Shown piece by piece: positions 51,236 to 59,577 of a stretch of DNA of 64,000 nucleotides (position 1 is its first letter; each line of letters begins with the position of its first letter). Source of the stretch: Gemmatimonadaceae bacterium (GTDB taxonomy: Bacteria > Gemmatimonadota > Gemmatimonadetes > Gemmatimonadales > Gemmatimonadaceae); contig JABAQJ010000002.1 of the NCBI GenBank assembly GCA_019186945.1, positions 585,897 through 649,896 on the forward strand. The letters run 5' to 3'. The translations under genes and the position numbers were made by a program. The notes under the pieces were generated by a model. The model made no database searches and was not told the DNA's origin. It saw only the letters and a program-made list of their open reading frames with translations.

Positions 51236-53224
51236 TTACGACACCACCGCCTGCAGATCCTTCACCGCTTTTCGGAGTAGCTCGACCTTCGGCGCGTCAC
51301 AGGAGTTGCGTGCATCGCCATCCAGCTGTGCAGCTAGTGCCGATAACTGCGACGAGCGCTGCGCCCCGGGGGCTCGTTCGGCGCTGGACAACGCGGCGCG
51401 GACTTCCGAAATGCGGTTCGACGACAGGCACCGCTTCCGTTCGAGCTGATCGACATAGGCGCGAGCCAGTGCGAAGGTGGGCGGCCACTCGATTTTCGGC
51501 TGGCCCTGCGCGTTCAGATGCGTCCAGTGCACGCTCCGAGCCGCGTCGATCTCATTCTGCGAGATGTACGGACTCGGTACGAGTTCGGCTACGTCCAGAC
51601 CGCGAGCGATCTCGGAACTGACGATCGCGCCGTTGTACCAGTACACGGACCATGAACCGCCCATGGCCATGCGCGTGGAGTCGACCGGGCCGCGATCGAA
51701 GAAGGCGATTTCGTGCGGGTTAGCGGGATCCGTCCAGTCGAAAACGGAGATTCCGCCCTGGTACCACGCCTGCACCATGACGTCGCGCCCGGGGATCGGG
51801 ATGAGCGAGCCGTTGTGCGCCACACAGTTCTCGTTCGCGGTCTGGATCGTGGGGATCTTGTAGTAACTCTCGAACTTGAGCTTCCGGTTGACGATCGAGA
51901 AGATCGCGTCCGAGCCCCATTCCTTCTTGTCGCCGGCGCGGCACTTCGGCGCGCCGCCACCACCCCATTCGTCGGAGAACAGGAGCTTCGATCCATCGTT
52001 GCTGAAGGTGGCGGAGTGCCAGTAGGCGAAGTTGGAATCGGCGACCGCATCCAACCGAATCGGGTTGACCGGGTCGCTGATGTCGAGGAGCAGACCATGC
52101 CCCTCGCAAGCGCCACCAGCCAGACCTAACGACGGGTACACCGTGATGTCATGGCACTGCCGCCCAGCACTGATCGGGCTGCCCGGCGCAGGTGCAGAGC
52201 CGAACATCCGGTTCACGATGTCCTGCGCGCTGGTACGGAGTGTCGCGCTGTCAGCGGCCGTCGGGTTCCCCGTCCCACCGCGCGCCTTCACCAGGCTGTC
52301 CAGCAGCATGCGGGCGAACGGACCGCCGATGACGATTTCCTCGTCGCTGGCCGGAATGCGGGCCGTAAAGCCACCTGCCGCCCGCGCCGCCGCAGCGGCC
52401 TTGGCGGCTGCATCGCGATCCTCCTGCGCCTCGTGATGGCTGGGGGTGTACGTCAACCCGCTGAAGATGTCGGCGCGGTTGACCACCGAAGACTGCTCGG
52501 GATGGGCCAGCGGCACCTTGATGATCTCGATGCGCAGCAGCGACGAGTTCGGATTCTGGTCCGGAGTGTCGCGCACACAGCCCGTGAGTTCGTTAGGCGA
52601 ACGGATACCAGCAGATCCCGAAACGTAGATGTAGATGTTGTCCGGGTCGCGCGGGCTCTCGACGACCGTGTGCGTATGCGATCCCCGGCACGTCTGCACG
52701 TTCGCCACCAGTCTCGGCTTCTTGATGTCGCTGATGTCGAAGACCCGGACGCCACGGAACCTGATTGCGCTGACGGTGTCGGCCACACCTCCCGGCAGAC
52801 AATCGATACGTCCGTTGTTCGCCTCCGCCGACATGAACATCAGGTTCTTGAAAACGGAAACGTCGTTCTGCGATGCAGGGCACGTGTATGCAGTGACCAG
52901 CTCGGGCTTCGCTGGATTCGAGATATCCCAGATTACCGGCCCGTTGTAGTTGCCCTGGATCACGTAATTGCCTGTGAACGCAAGATCCGAGTTGGTGATG
53001 CCAAGGAAACCCTCGGGCGACTGCGCCTTGGCCAGCACCCTCAGATACGAGACCGCCTCACCTGCATCAGTCAGTCCAGCCTTGAGCCCGACTCGCGCGT
53101 CGAGTCGCGGATCCGTCGCGGGCGCGATGGTTGCCGGGGCAGGTGTCGACCCCGCACATCCTGCCGCCAGGACGAACGCGGTGGCACCGGCAATTCGGCG
53201 GGTCCTACGGTGAACGCCGTTCAT
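51236..53224 (-). CDS. LVIVD-repeat beta-propeller lipoprotein
   Basis: A 662-residue lipoprotein (VLAAGCAGS lipobox). Repeats typical of LVIVD proteins are seen, each like VIWDISNPAKPELV, VRVFDISDIKKPRLVANV and LLLDISDPVNPIRLD, forming a beta-propeller. An Ala-rich insertion lies near residues 275-295. Several Cys suggest disulfides. The C-terminal ~100 residues are helical and charged. The function of the family is unknown; surface or periplasmic binding is likely. The start overlaps the DUF305 stop by 4 bases. It carries two CGTTAGG-type heptamers (52125, 52591). Confidence 0.85.
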   Translation of the reverse strand: MNGVHRRTRRIAGATAFVLAAGCAGSTPAPATIAPATDPRLDARVGLKAGLTDAGEAVSYLRVLAKAQSPEGFLGITNSDLAFTGNYVIQGNYNGPVIWDISNPAKPELVTAYTCPASQNDVSVFKNLMFMSAEANNGRIDCLPGGVADTVSAIRFRGVRVFDISDIKKPRLVANVQTCRGSHTHTVVESPRDPDNIYIYVSGSAGIRSPNELTGCVRDTPDQNPNSSLLRIEIIKVPLAHPEQSSVVNRADIFSGLTYTPSHHEAQEDRDAAAKAAAAARAAGGFTARIPASDEEIVIGGPFARMLLDSLVKARGGTGNPTAADSATLRTSAQDIVNRMFGSAPAPGSPISAGRQCHDITVYPSLGLAGGACEGHGLLLDISDPVNPIRLDAVADSNFAYWHSATFSNDGSKLLFSDEWGGGGAPKCRAGDKKEWGSDAIFSIVNRKLKFESYYKIPTIQTANENCVAHNGSLIPIPGRDVMVQAWYQGGISVFDWTDPANPHEIAFFDRGPVDSTRMAMGGSWSVYWYNGAIVSSEIARGLDVAELVPSPYISQNEIDAARSVHWTHLNAQGQPKIEWPPTFALARAYVDQLERKRCLSSNRISEVRAALSSAERAPGAQRSSQLSALAAQLDGDARNSCDAPKVELLRKAVKDLQAVVS

Positions 53225-53880
53225 TCCTGACTCCTCTCGGTGGATGAGGTGGGTATCTCGATCAGCATCTGCAGCATACGCCTGATTTCCGTCGACTGAT
53301 CGACTTCGACGTCTGAGGCGAACTTGAACACGCTCTCATCCTGGCCGGCGCCGGTAGCGGAGAAGAGCGTGCGTACCATTTCGACAGCCCCCCGGTGGTG
53401 CTGGATCATGAACGTCAGAAACAGTCGGTCGAAGTCCGGCCCGCTAGCGGCATCCAGTTGTTTGAGCTGTTCCGGGGTCAGCATTCCGGGCATCGGCATG
53501 ATGTGCTCCACGCCACCGGTCTTCATCGGCATCCCAGCCGGGTTGGGCTCGGGAACCTGCTGGTTCCTGTCGCTGAGCCAGTTGGACATGAGCACGATCT
53601 CGTCCTTCTGTGCGTTGATGATCCGTTCCGTCAGTCTTATGACCGCGGGGCTGGCACCGTGCGAGGGCGCCCAACCGGCTATCTGGATCGCCTGCGCATG
53701 ATGATGGATCATGCCGGACATGAAGTCGATGTCCGCCGTCGTATACGGATACCGCAAGCTGTCAGCGCGAGCGCGTTCCCTCGCGCCCTCCGGTCCCATG
53801 CGAAATGGCGCTGGTCGGGCACTCGCACAGCCGGAAAGCGCGAGAGCAGCTCCGGCAAGGAGGATGATGGAGACTCTCAT
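53221..53880 (-). CDS. DUF305 lipoprotein
   Basis: A 219-residue lipoprotein (LALSGCAS). DUF305 is a ferritin-like helical domain often linked to copper. The His-rich signatures are DIDFMSGMIHHHAQAIQIAG and FLTFMIQHHRGAVEMV, one per repeat. A Met-rich stretch (EHIMPMPGM) lies between and could bind metal. ATG at 53880 fits the signal peptide. It is coupled to the LVIVD gene. Confidence 0.9.
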   Translation of the reverse strand: MRVSIILLAGAALALSGCASARPAPFRMGPEGARERARADSLRYPYTTADIDFMSGMIHHHAQAIQIAGWAPSHGASPAVIRLTERIINAQKDEIVLMSNWLSDRNQQVPEPNPAGMPMKTGGVEHIMPMPGMLTPEQLKQLDAASGPDFDRLFLTFMIQHHRGAVEMVRTLFSATGAGQDESVFKFASDVEVDQSTEIRRMLQMLIEIPTSSTERSQE

Positions 53881-54199
53881 ATTCGGGAAGTAGGCGGCGT
53901 TACGTGCACCGCGTGTCTGTGTCACGATGCTCACAATTTCAGTGGCGGACGCGTTCCCGTCCACCGGGGGCCATGCAAGTCGATCCAATCGTACGTTGCC
54001 TGGCTCGCGCTTGTGTCGAGGGAGTCCCGGCTCCAGTTGGCGCATGAGTGTGACGTGCCTGCCTGTATCAGCACGGTCCCGTGCGGTCCGGGCAATTTCG
54101 GGCTGGTCGTCTGTCCTCACTCGAGTAGGCCAGATCCGCCATGCCCGCGCGGCACTCTGACCCAAATTCCACTCTGACCCCATTTGCCACCGCTGTGAC
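53881..54199. other. 319-base intergenic region with a GTCAGAG-type tandem repeat
   Basis: Between the kinase stop and the DUF305 start (both on the minus strand), so it should hold the DUF305 promoter. It contains the CACTCTGACCC direct repeat (54153-54186) listed separately. I see no gene. Confidence 0.5.
54153..54186. repeat. 17-bp tandem repeat with CACTCTGACCC core
   Basis: CACTCTGACCC at 54153-54163 and again at 54170-54180, followed by AAATTC and CATTTG respectively, giving two 17-base units. The reverse complement reads GGGGTCAGAGTG...GGGTCAGAGTG, a sequence type I associate with remnants of REP/IS200-like elements in unrelated bacteria. It sits 14 bases beyond the kinase stop. Confidence 0.5.
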
Positions 54200-55723
54200 T
54201 TACGCGCCGAAGCGGTCTCGCTGAGCAAGCTGCCAGAACTCCTCGGCCCTTGCCGGCGTCCATCCCTCGGGGTCGTGAAGCCCCGCGAGTGCTGCATGGA
54301 GTTCGGATGCCGTCTGGATGCGCTGCTCCGGGTCGCGGGCGAGGCAGCGGCCGAGCAGGCTGGCGAAGGCCCGGTCCACGACGTCTTCGCCCGGTACGCT
54401 CAGTACGAGCGCACTCGCTGCCTCGTGCATCTGCTGAATCTGACCCCACGACATCCCATCGAAAGGTGTGGTTCCCGTGAGCAGGAAGTGAAGCGTCACG
54501 CCAAGCGCGTACACATCGCTCCGCTCGTCGGCTTCCCCTCCGCGCCACAGCTCGGGGGCGAGGAATGCCGGCGTCCCAACCATGGTCCCGGTCCACGTCA
54601 AGCGCGCGCTACGCTCTGGCCCCGGGGTTCGCAGCCGGGCGATGCCGAAATCCAGCAGCTTCAACGTCTCCGGCTCGGACACCGAATGCGTCAGGTAGAG
54701 GTTCTGCGGCTTGAGATCACGATGGATTACACCGGCTGAGTGCGCTTCCTCGAGCGCAAGGCAGGCCTGGATGCCGAGGTGGATGACACGCTGCAGGGGA
54801 AGCGGGCCATACCGATCCACCAGGTTGGCCAAGTTCATCCCCGAGAGGTATTCCATCGCGATGAAGTAGAGCCCGTCCTCGCTAGCGCCGAAGTCGAAGA
54901 TCTGGACGACATGTGGACCGCGCAGCCTGCCGGCCGCCTGCGCTTCCAGTTCAAACCTGCGTACGGATTCGGGGCTCGATGCGTCGCCGACCCGAAGGAT
55001 CTTGAGCGCGACGTTCCGGTGCAGCGATTGATCCCAAGCCAGCCAGACCTCGCCCATGCCACCCCTGCCGATCGGTGCCTGCAGGCGATATCTGCCGACA
55101 CGCCGCGCACGAAAGAGCTGCTCGCGAGCGCTCCACACGATGTGGCCCGTCACCATGCCAATGACCGACGAGGCAAGAACGAAGATGTAGTTGCTCGCGA
55201 ACTCTATGAGGGACGGCGCGGTCAGCCATGCCGCTCGCGCTGACGGAGACACGAATGCGACGAACGCGATTACGACGGGGAATGCGAGGGCAATGCGCGC
55301 ATACGTGTTCCGGCCCTGCCGCCAGTGCGTCGGCACGAGCGTGGCTCGCACCAATGCAACGACGGAAATGCCGTGCAGGTAAGCGCTGTGAATGCCCCCG
55401 AGTTCGATGGCCATAACGGCGATAGCCAGCGCGGCCAGACTGTAACACATGTTCTGGAGCCAGAAGAGCATCTTCAACTCCAGCTTCCCGCGCAGGCTGG
55501 CGCGATACACACCGAGGAACACAAGTTCGACGACGATGCGATAGACCAGGAGCCGCGAGAACGACGCGTTCGGATAGGCAACGAAGCACATGAACGCGTC
55601 CAGAACCACGAAGGACGGCCAGAGCCACATTCCGGCCTTCATCGCCCGCGCCACAGTGCGGCGACCAGCGATTGCGTCGCCTTCTGACGTTGGCGTTTCG
55701 ATAACTAGCGTGGCGGTCGTCAT
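54200..55723 (-). CDS. Membrane Ser/Thr protein kinase with N-terminal membrane domain
   Basis: A 507-residue kinase. Residues ~30-205 contain five or six hydrophobic segments. The kinase domain follows (residues ~212-490): glycine loop APIGRGGMGEVWLAWD, lysine in NVALKILR, catalytic HRDLKPQNLYLT, DFGIARLR and the APELWRGGEADERSDVYALG segment. The order (membrane part first, kinase last) is opposite to the common PknB layout. No extracellular PASTA repeats occur. Its TAA stop is followed by a CACTCTGACCC repeat. Confidence 0.9.
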   Translation of the reverse strand: MTTATLVIETPTSEGDAIAGRRTVARAMKAGMWLWPSFVVLDAFMCFVAYPNASFSRLLVYRIVVELVFLGVYRASLRGKLELKMLFWLQNMCYSLAALAIAVMAIELGGIHSAYLHGISVVALVRATLVPTHWRQGRNTYARIALAFPVVIAFVAFVSPSARAAWLTAPSLIEFASNYIFVLASSVIGMVTGHIVWSAREQLFRARRVGRYRLQAPIGRGGMGEVWLAWDQSLHRNVALKILRVGDASSPESVRRFELEAQAAGRLRGPHVVQIFDFGASEDGLYFIAMEYLSGMNLANLVDRYGPLPLQRVIHLGIQACLALEEAHSAGVIHRDLKPQNLYLTHSVSEPETLKLLDFGIARLRTPGPERSARLTWTGTMVGTPAFLAPELWRGGEADERSDVYALGVTLHFLLTGTTPFDGMSWGQIQQMHEAASALVLSVPGEDVVDRAFASLLGRCLARDPEQRIQTASELHAALAGLHDPEGWTPARAEEFWQLAQRDRFGA

Positions 55724-55849
55724 GAGTGCGCTGAGGCAGGTACGCCGTCACCATACGACAGCCGCCGCCAGATGGATTCCCGAGCGCCGAACGCGCTCGC
55801 ACTTCCGCTGCAACATACGCTGCCCAGGCCGGCAGACTCTCAATTCGGG

Positions 55850-57955
55850 CTAGAAGCGCACTCCCGCCGTGATGAACAGGCTGCGGCCGGGCAGCACGAA
55901 GTACCTGACGGTCCCGGAACTGGACACTGACCCACTCGCGTACCCCTGGCTGTCTCCCAGATTCGTCCCGCGCAACACGAGCGAATAGCGCCATGCGGTC
56001 AAACGTGCCGAACCGTCCAGCACGTACACAGCCGGCAGCACCCTCGCCGCGTCCCCGGTGTTGTCCAGGTGCGAGCGACCCTGGTACCGACCCTCGACTC
56101 CCAGCGCCAGGAACGGGGCCAGCGTGAGTTCGGCGCGATGCACAGTCATAACGGATGGCGTGAGCATTGGCGGCACGTTCCTGCGAACGACAACGGGATC
56201 GACTGTCGAATCGTCGAAGGCTTCAATCCGGTTCCGGCTCAGCCACGCGTTGGCGCCGAGGGACAGTCGCGGGACGGGGCGCCAGGTCGCGTCGAATTCG
56301 ATGCCGTGGCGGAACGCCGCGCCCACGTTGCGCCGCGGTATCAGACCGGAGGCGGTAGGCGCGCCAATGCGTTCGATCGAGTTTCGGAAATCCATGCGGT
56401 AGACGTTGGCCTGCAGCTCCAGCGCGGGCCGCGAGAGCGTGACGCCCAGTTCCGCGTCGCGAACCGATTCCGGTCGGACGCGCGAGAGATCGCCGATCGC
56501 GTCCACGTTCCCGCGGTTCATGTCGTCGTCGCCAGCGAACAAGTCGCTGCGCGCCGGCTCGCGCGTGGCGGCGCCGTATGACGCGTAGGCGCTGAGGCCA
56601 GTGCCTAGGCGTACCGTCACTCCGCCCTTGGGGTTGAAGAAAGCCCATGACGTAGCACGGCCACTGACGCCCGCGAACGGATCCGGCTGATAACGAAAGC
56701 GGGCGTGACGGGCCTGGACGTCTGCGAACCAGTGTACTCGTCCATCGTCGTACGAAGCCTTCGCGAATGCGCTCACATCGTCCTTGTGGCCCACATTGCG
56801 GTACAGTGCGGCCGGGTCGGGACGCAGCCACGCGCGATGTGCCCGCTCGTATGTGTTGGCGTTCACTCCCAGGCTGAACTGCCATCTGCCGCGGGTGCTG
56901 TTGAGAGCGCCGGTGGTGCCGTACCACGCGTGTTCGAGGTTGTAGCGGTACTTGTCGTCGCCGGCGAAATAGTCGTAGTTCCCGCCGGCGGAATTGCGAT
57001 ACAGAGTGGTGCTGAAGGACGTCGAGGGACTGGCCAGGCGCGTGACCGACAGCGCCAGCATCTGCTGGCCGAAGTGATCCCGTTCGTCCGGCGACAGCGG
57101 ATTGAACCGACGGTTCTGCCGCAGCTCGGCGACGGTCGCTCCAACATAGGACAATGTGTCCCACAGCTCGCCCAACATCGCCGTCAGCTTCACGATGTTA
57201 CGGTCGCCGAACCAGCCGGCACCGACGAGCGCCGACCCCCCCGCCACCCCAGAATGATCCCGATAGCCATTCGTGCGCAGGGCCCCGCCTCTCACCTGGA
57301 CGGCAAAGCGGTCGTTCACCGATGCGCGGTATGCGCCACTCACCCGTTGCGCGCCGTAGGAGCCGAATTGCAGCTGCAAGTCCCCCCCCGACTCAAGTCT
57401 GGCCAACGGCATGCTTTCGAAATTGATCGACCCGGCAAACGACGCTGTTCCGGCAGTACTCGTGCCGACACCTCGTTGAATCTGGACGGACTGCACGCCG
57501 GACATCATGTCGGCGAAATTCGCGAAGTACAGAACCTGGTCCTCCATGTCGTTGAGTGGCACGCCGTCCAGAGTGATGTTGATTCGCGTCTGGTCGATAC
57601 CTCGCAGCCGCAGGTAGCTGTAGCCCCAGTTCGTGCCGGTTTCAGTATGCGCGGTTAGCGCCGGCGCGGCATTCGCGAGCAGGAGTGGAACGTCCTGACC
57701 GAACTGGCGGGCCGCGAGGACTGATCGCTCGACCGTCGTCTGCGAGACAGGAGCCAGATTCGACGCCCTGATGGCCGTGATGAGGATCCGCTCGACTTGC
57801 AGCGCTGTGTCCGCCTGTGCTTTCGTGGAATCCCCCGCCTGGGCGACCAGCGCTGCCGGCATGAACAGCGACAGAACAAGGGCCGCCCGTACACGAAGGA
57901 TCGATGGAAACGCGTGCGGATGCGGGCGCGCGGGCGCCTTGGGACCGAATGACAT
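55850..57955 (-). CDS. TonB-dependent outer-membrane receptor under thiamine (TPP) riboswitch control
   Basis: A 701-residue receptor. A signal peptide (ALVLSLFMPAALVAQ) is followed by a plug domain from about residue 55 (VERILITAIRAS, LRLRGIDQTRINITLDGVPLND, VQIQRGVGTSTAGTASFAGSINF) and a 22-strand barrel ending in an aromatic Phe (ITAGVRF), as required for outer-membrane assembly. The riboswitch directly upstream argues that the substrate is thiamine or a precursor. An eight-G run (57382-57389) interrupts a Gly-Gly near residue 188. Confidence 0.92.
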   Translation of the reverse strand: MSFGPKAPARPHPHAFPSILRVRAALVLSLFMPAALVAQAGDSTKAQADTALQVERILITAIRASNLAPVSQTTVERSVLAARQFGQDVPLLLANAAPALTAHTETGTNWGYSYLRLRGIDQTRINITLDGVPLNDMEDQVLYFANFADMMSGVQSVQIQRGVGTSTAGTASFAGSINFESMPLARLESGGDLQLQFGSYGAQRVSGAYRASVNDRFAVQVRGGALRTNGYRDHSGVAGGSALVGAGWFGDRNIVKLTAMLGELWDTLSYVGATVAELRQNRRFNPLSPDERDHFGQQMLALSVTRLASPSTSFSTTLYRNSAGGNYDYFAGDDKYRYNLEHAWYGTTGALNSTRGRWQFSLGVNANTYERAHRAWLRPDPAALYRNVGHKDDVSAFAKASYDDGRVHWFADVQARHARFRYQPDPFAGVSGRATSWAFFNPKGGVTVRLGTGLSAYASYGAATREPARSDLFAGDDDMNRGNVDAIGDLSRVRPESVRDAELGVTLSRPALELQANVYRMDFRNSIERIGAPTASGLIPRRNVGAAFRHGIEFDATWRPVPRLSLGANAWLSRNRIEAFDDSTVDPVVVRRNVPPMLTPSVMTVHRAELTLAPFLALGVEGRYQGRSHLDNTGDAARVLPAVYVLDGSARLTAWRYSLVLRGTNLGDSQGYASGSVSSSGTVRYFVLPGRSLFITAGVRF

Positions 57956-57960
57956 TGTCT

Positions 57961-58043
57961 GGACTCCCTACGCCGGTACGAACCGGATCAGGTTCAGCGG
58001 GTCTCTCTCAGCCAGCGCGCACTCGCGGCGCAGGCACCCCGGT
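57961..58043 (-). promoter_or_regulatory. TPP riboswitch (THI element)
   Basis: On the minus strand the conserved THI-box blocks appear in order: CGGGGTGC (around 58034-58041), CTGAGA (58006-58011), GACCC, then CTGAACCTGATCCGG, TACCGG and CGTAGGGA. Only about 12 bases separate the last block from the receptor ATG. The purine-rich CGTAGGGAG could be the ribosome site, so TPP binding probably blocks translation. Confidence 0.92.
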
Positions 58044-58264
58044 CATGTTTCCTCAGGATAACGACTCGCCGGCACTGGCGCACCTGTGAACGTCGACCGT
58101 CAGCGGTTACCAATGCGGAGGACGTGTGCAGGCTGTGGCATAGGTGTAGGCGATACGCTTACGGCAAGACAACGTTTCCCCGGCTATTCTACGAGGAGCA
58201 GGCGTGCATCCTGATGATGCGAAGAACCCGGCACGAGCCGCCGGCACAATCGCGGGAGGCGCGA

Positions 58265-58459
58265 ATGACTCGCAATCTCGGTCCGATCGATCGTGCAGTC
58301 CGTGTTTTGCTGGGCATCGGACTGCTCACCTTCGCCCTCGCGGGCGAGGCGACGGCGTGGTGGGGATGGTTCGGGATCGTACCGCTGGCAACAGGGATCG
58401 TCGGCTACTGTCCGCTGTACCGCCTGTTGCATCTATCGACGGCTCGCAAGGCGACCTGA
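58265..58459 (+). CDS. DUF2892 small membrane protein
   Basis: A 64-residue protein with two helices: GPIDRAVRVLLGIGLLTFALAG and GIVPLATGIVGYCPLYRLL. The N-terminal 'N-x-G-x-x-D-R-x-x-R' and the late GYCPLY are the DUF2892 signature, also seen at the C-terminus of YgaP rhodaneses. The single Cys may carry sulfur. GGAGG lies ~7 bases upstream of the ATG at 58265. It is 34 bases ahead of the CBS protein. Confidence 0.88.
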   Translation: MTRNLGPIDRAVRVLLGIGLLTFALAGEATAWWGWFGIVPLATGIVGYCPLYRLLHLSTARKAT

Positions 58460-58493
58460 GGACTGGGCGGCACCGTCCGCCAGGGAGGATGCG

Positions 58494-58949
58494 ATGAAAG
58501 CAGGCGACATCATGACGCCGAAGCCGTTCGTCGTCACACCGGCCGACGACGTGCGCGAGGCCGCTGAGCTCATGCGGTACGAGAATATCGGCGGCGTCCC
58601 GGTGGTGGCGGACCCCGAGCGGCCCGTCCTGGTCGGGCTCATCACCGATCGCGACATCACTACGCGCTTCGTTGCACGCGGCTACCATGGCGTCTGCTCC
58701 GTTGGCGACGTCATGACGCCGACGCCACTCACCACCGTGCCCGCGGACGCCGATATCGGCGATGTGGTGAAGATGATGGAGCGCGCCGAAGTGAGGCGGG
58801 TTCCAGTCGTCAGCGACGATGGCGTCTTGATCGGCATCGTTACTGAGGCAGACTTGGCCACCAGGCTATCGGCGAAGGACGCCATGCCGATTCGCAGGCG
58901 CCTCAAACAGTACGCCGCTGAACGACACGTGGGCGTGTACCTGCGCTAG
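58494..58949 (+). CDS. Tandem CBS-domain protein
   Basis: A 151-residue protein made of two CBS motifs: IMTPKPFVVTPADDVREAAELM, NIGGVPVVADPERPVLVGLITDRDIT, then VMTPTPLTTVPADADIGDVVKMM and VRRVPVVSDDGVLIGIVTEADLA. CBS pairs bind adenosine nucleotides and act as energy sensors. GGGAGG precedes the ATG at 58494. It probably shares a transcript with the DUF2892 gene. Confidence 0.9.
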   Translation: MKAGDIMTPKPFVVTPADDVREAAELMRYENIGGVPVVADPERPVLVGLITDRDITTRFVARGYHGVCSVGDVMTPTPLTTVPADADIGDVVKMMERAEVRRVPVVSDDGVLIGIVTEADLATRLSAKDAMPIRRRLKQYAAERHVGVYLR

Positions 58950-58993
58950 CTTTCCGACCTCATCCTTACACTCACGCGAAACTGCACCGACAC

Positions 58994-59506
58994 ATGAAAC
59001 GCCATCTCTTCGCGCTCGCGACCGGTCTCGTCATCGCCAGCATGCCGACTACCACCTCCGCCCAGGCCACGGGACAGGATCGCGGCGCTCGTCGAATGCA
59101 GGATACGGCCATGAAAGGAATGAAGCACGACATGAGCGGGATGAAGGAGTCGAACACGCCCAAGACGGGGCAGATGGGCGGTTCCTGGCGGGAAATGGAC
59201 GCGTTCCACTCGCTCCTGATGGCTGTGTATCACCCGGCGCGGAAGGACACGCTGCAGCCGCTGCGCCTGCAGGCGTCCGTCCTGGCAAACGTCGCTGCGA
59301 AGTGGTCCGCATCGTCACCGCCCGCGAGCTGCAACAGCGAGGACACCCGTGGAAAAGTGGCTGCGATCGCAAAGGAGTCGAAGGCGCTAGCTGGACTTGT
59401 CGAAACGAAAGCGAGCGACGCGGCCCTCAAGAAGAGCATCACGGCCGTGCATGACCTCTTCGAGCCACTCGCTCATGAGTGCGGCATGATGGGCATGAAG
59501 CACTGA
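58994..59506 (+). CDS. Exported Met/His-rich protein
   Basis: A 170-residue exported protein with a signal peptide ending near TTTSAQ. Just after it the chain is rich in Met, His and Lys (MKGMKHDMSGMKE), and it ends GMMGMKH. A helical domain (residues ~70-165) contains two Cys (in ASCNSE and ECGMM) and the pattern SLLMAVYHPARKDTLQPLR. Such proteins bind copper in other bacteria. It lies close behind the CBS gene; a terminator follows. Confidence 0.72.
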   Translation: MKRHLFALATGLVIASMPTTTSAQATGQDRGARRMQDTAMKGMKHDMSGMKESNTPKTGQMGGSWREMDAFHSLLMAVYHPARKDTLQPLRLQASVLANVAAKWSASSPPASCNSEDTRGKVAAIAKESKALAGLVETKASDAALKKSITAVHDLFEPLAHECGMMGMKH

Positions 59507-59530
59507 CGCCCTGCACTACCATAGCAATTG

Positions 59531-59565
59531 GCGCCCGCGGGATCTCCGGTCCGGCGGGCGCTTTG
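59531..59565 (+). terminator. Probable terminator after the Met-rich protein gene
   Basis: GCGCCCGC (59531-59538) pairs with GCGGGCGC (59554-59561), then TTTGC. It lies 25 bases after the stop and just before the convergent nitronate monooxygenase-like gene. Confidence 0.65.
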
Positions 59566-59577
59566 CATTGGGTCCGG

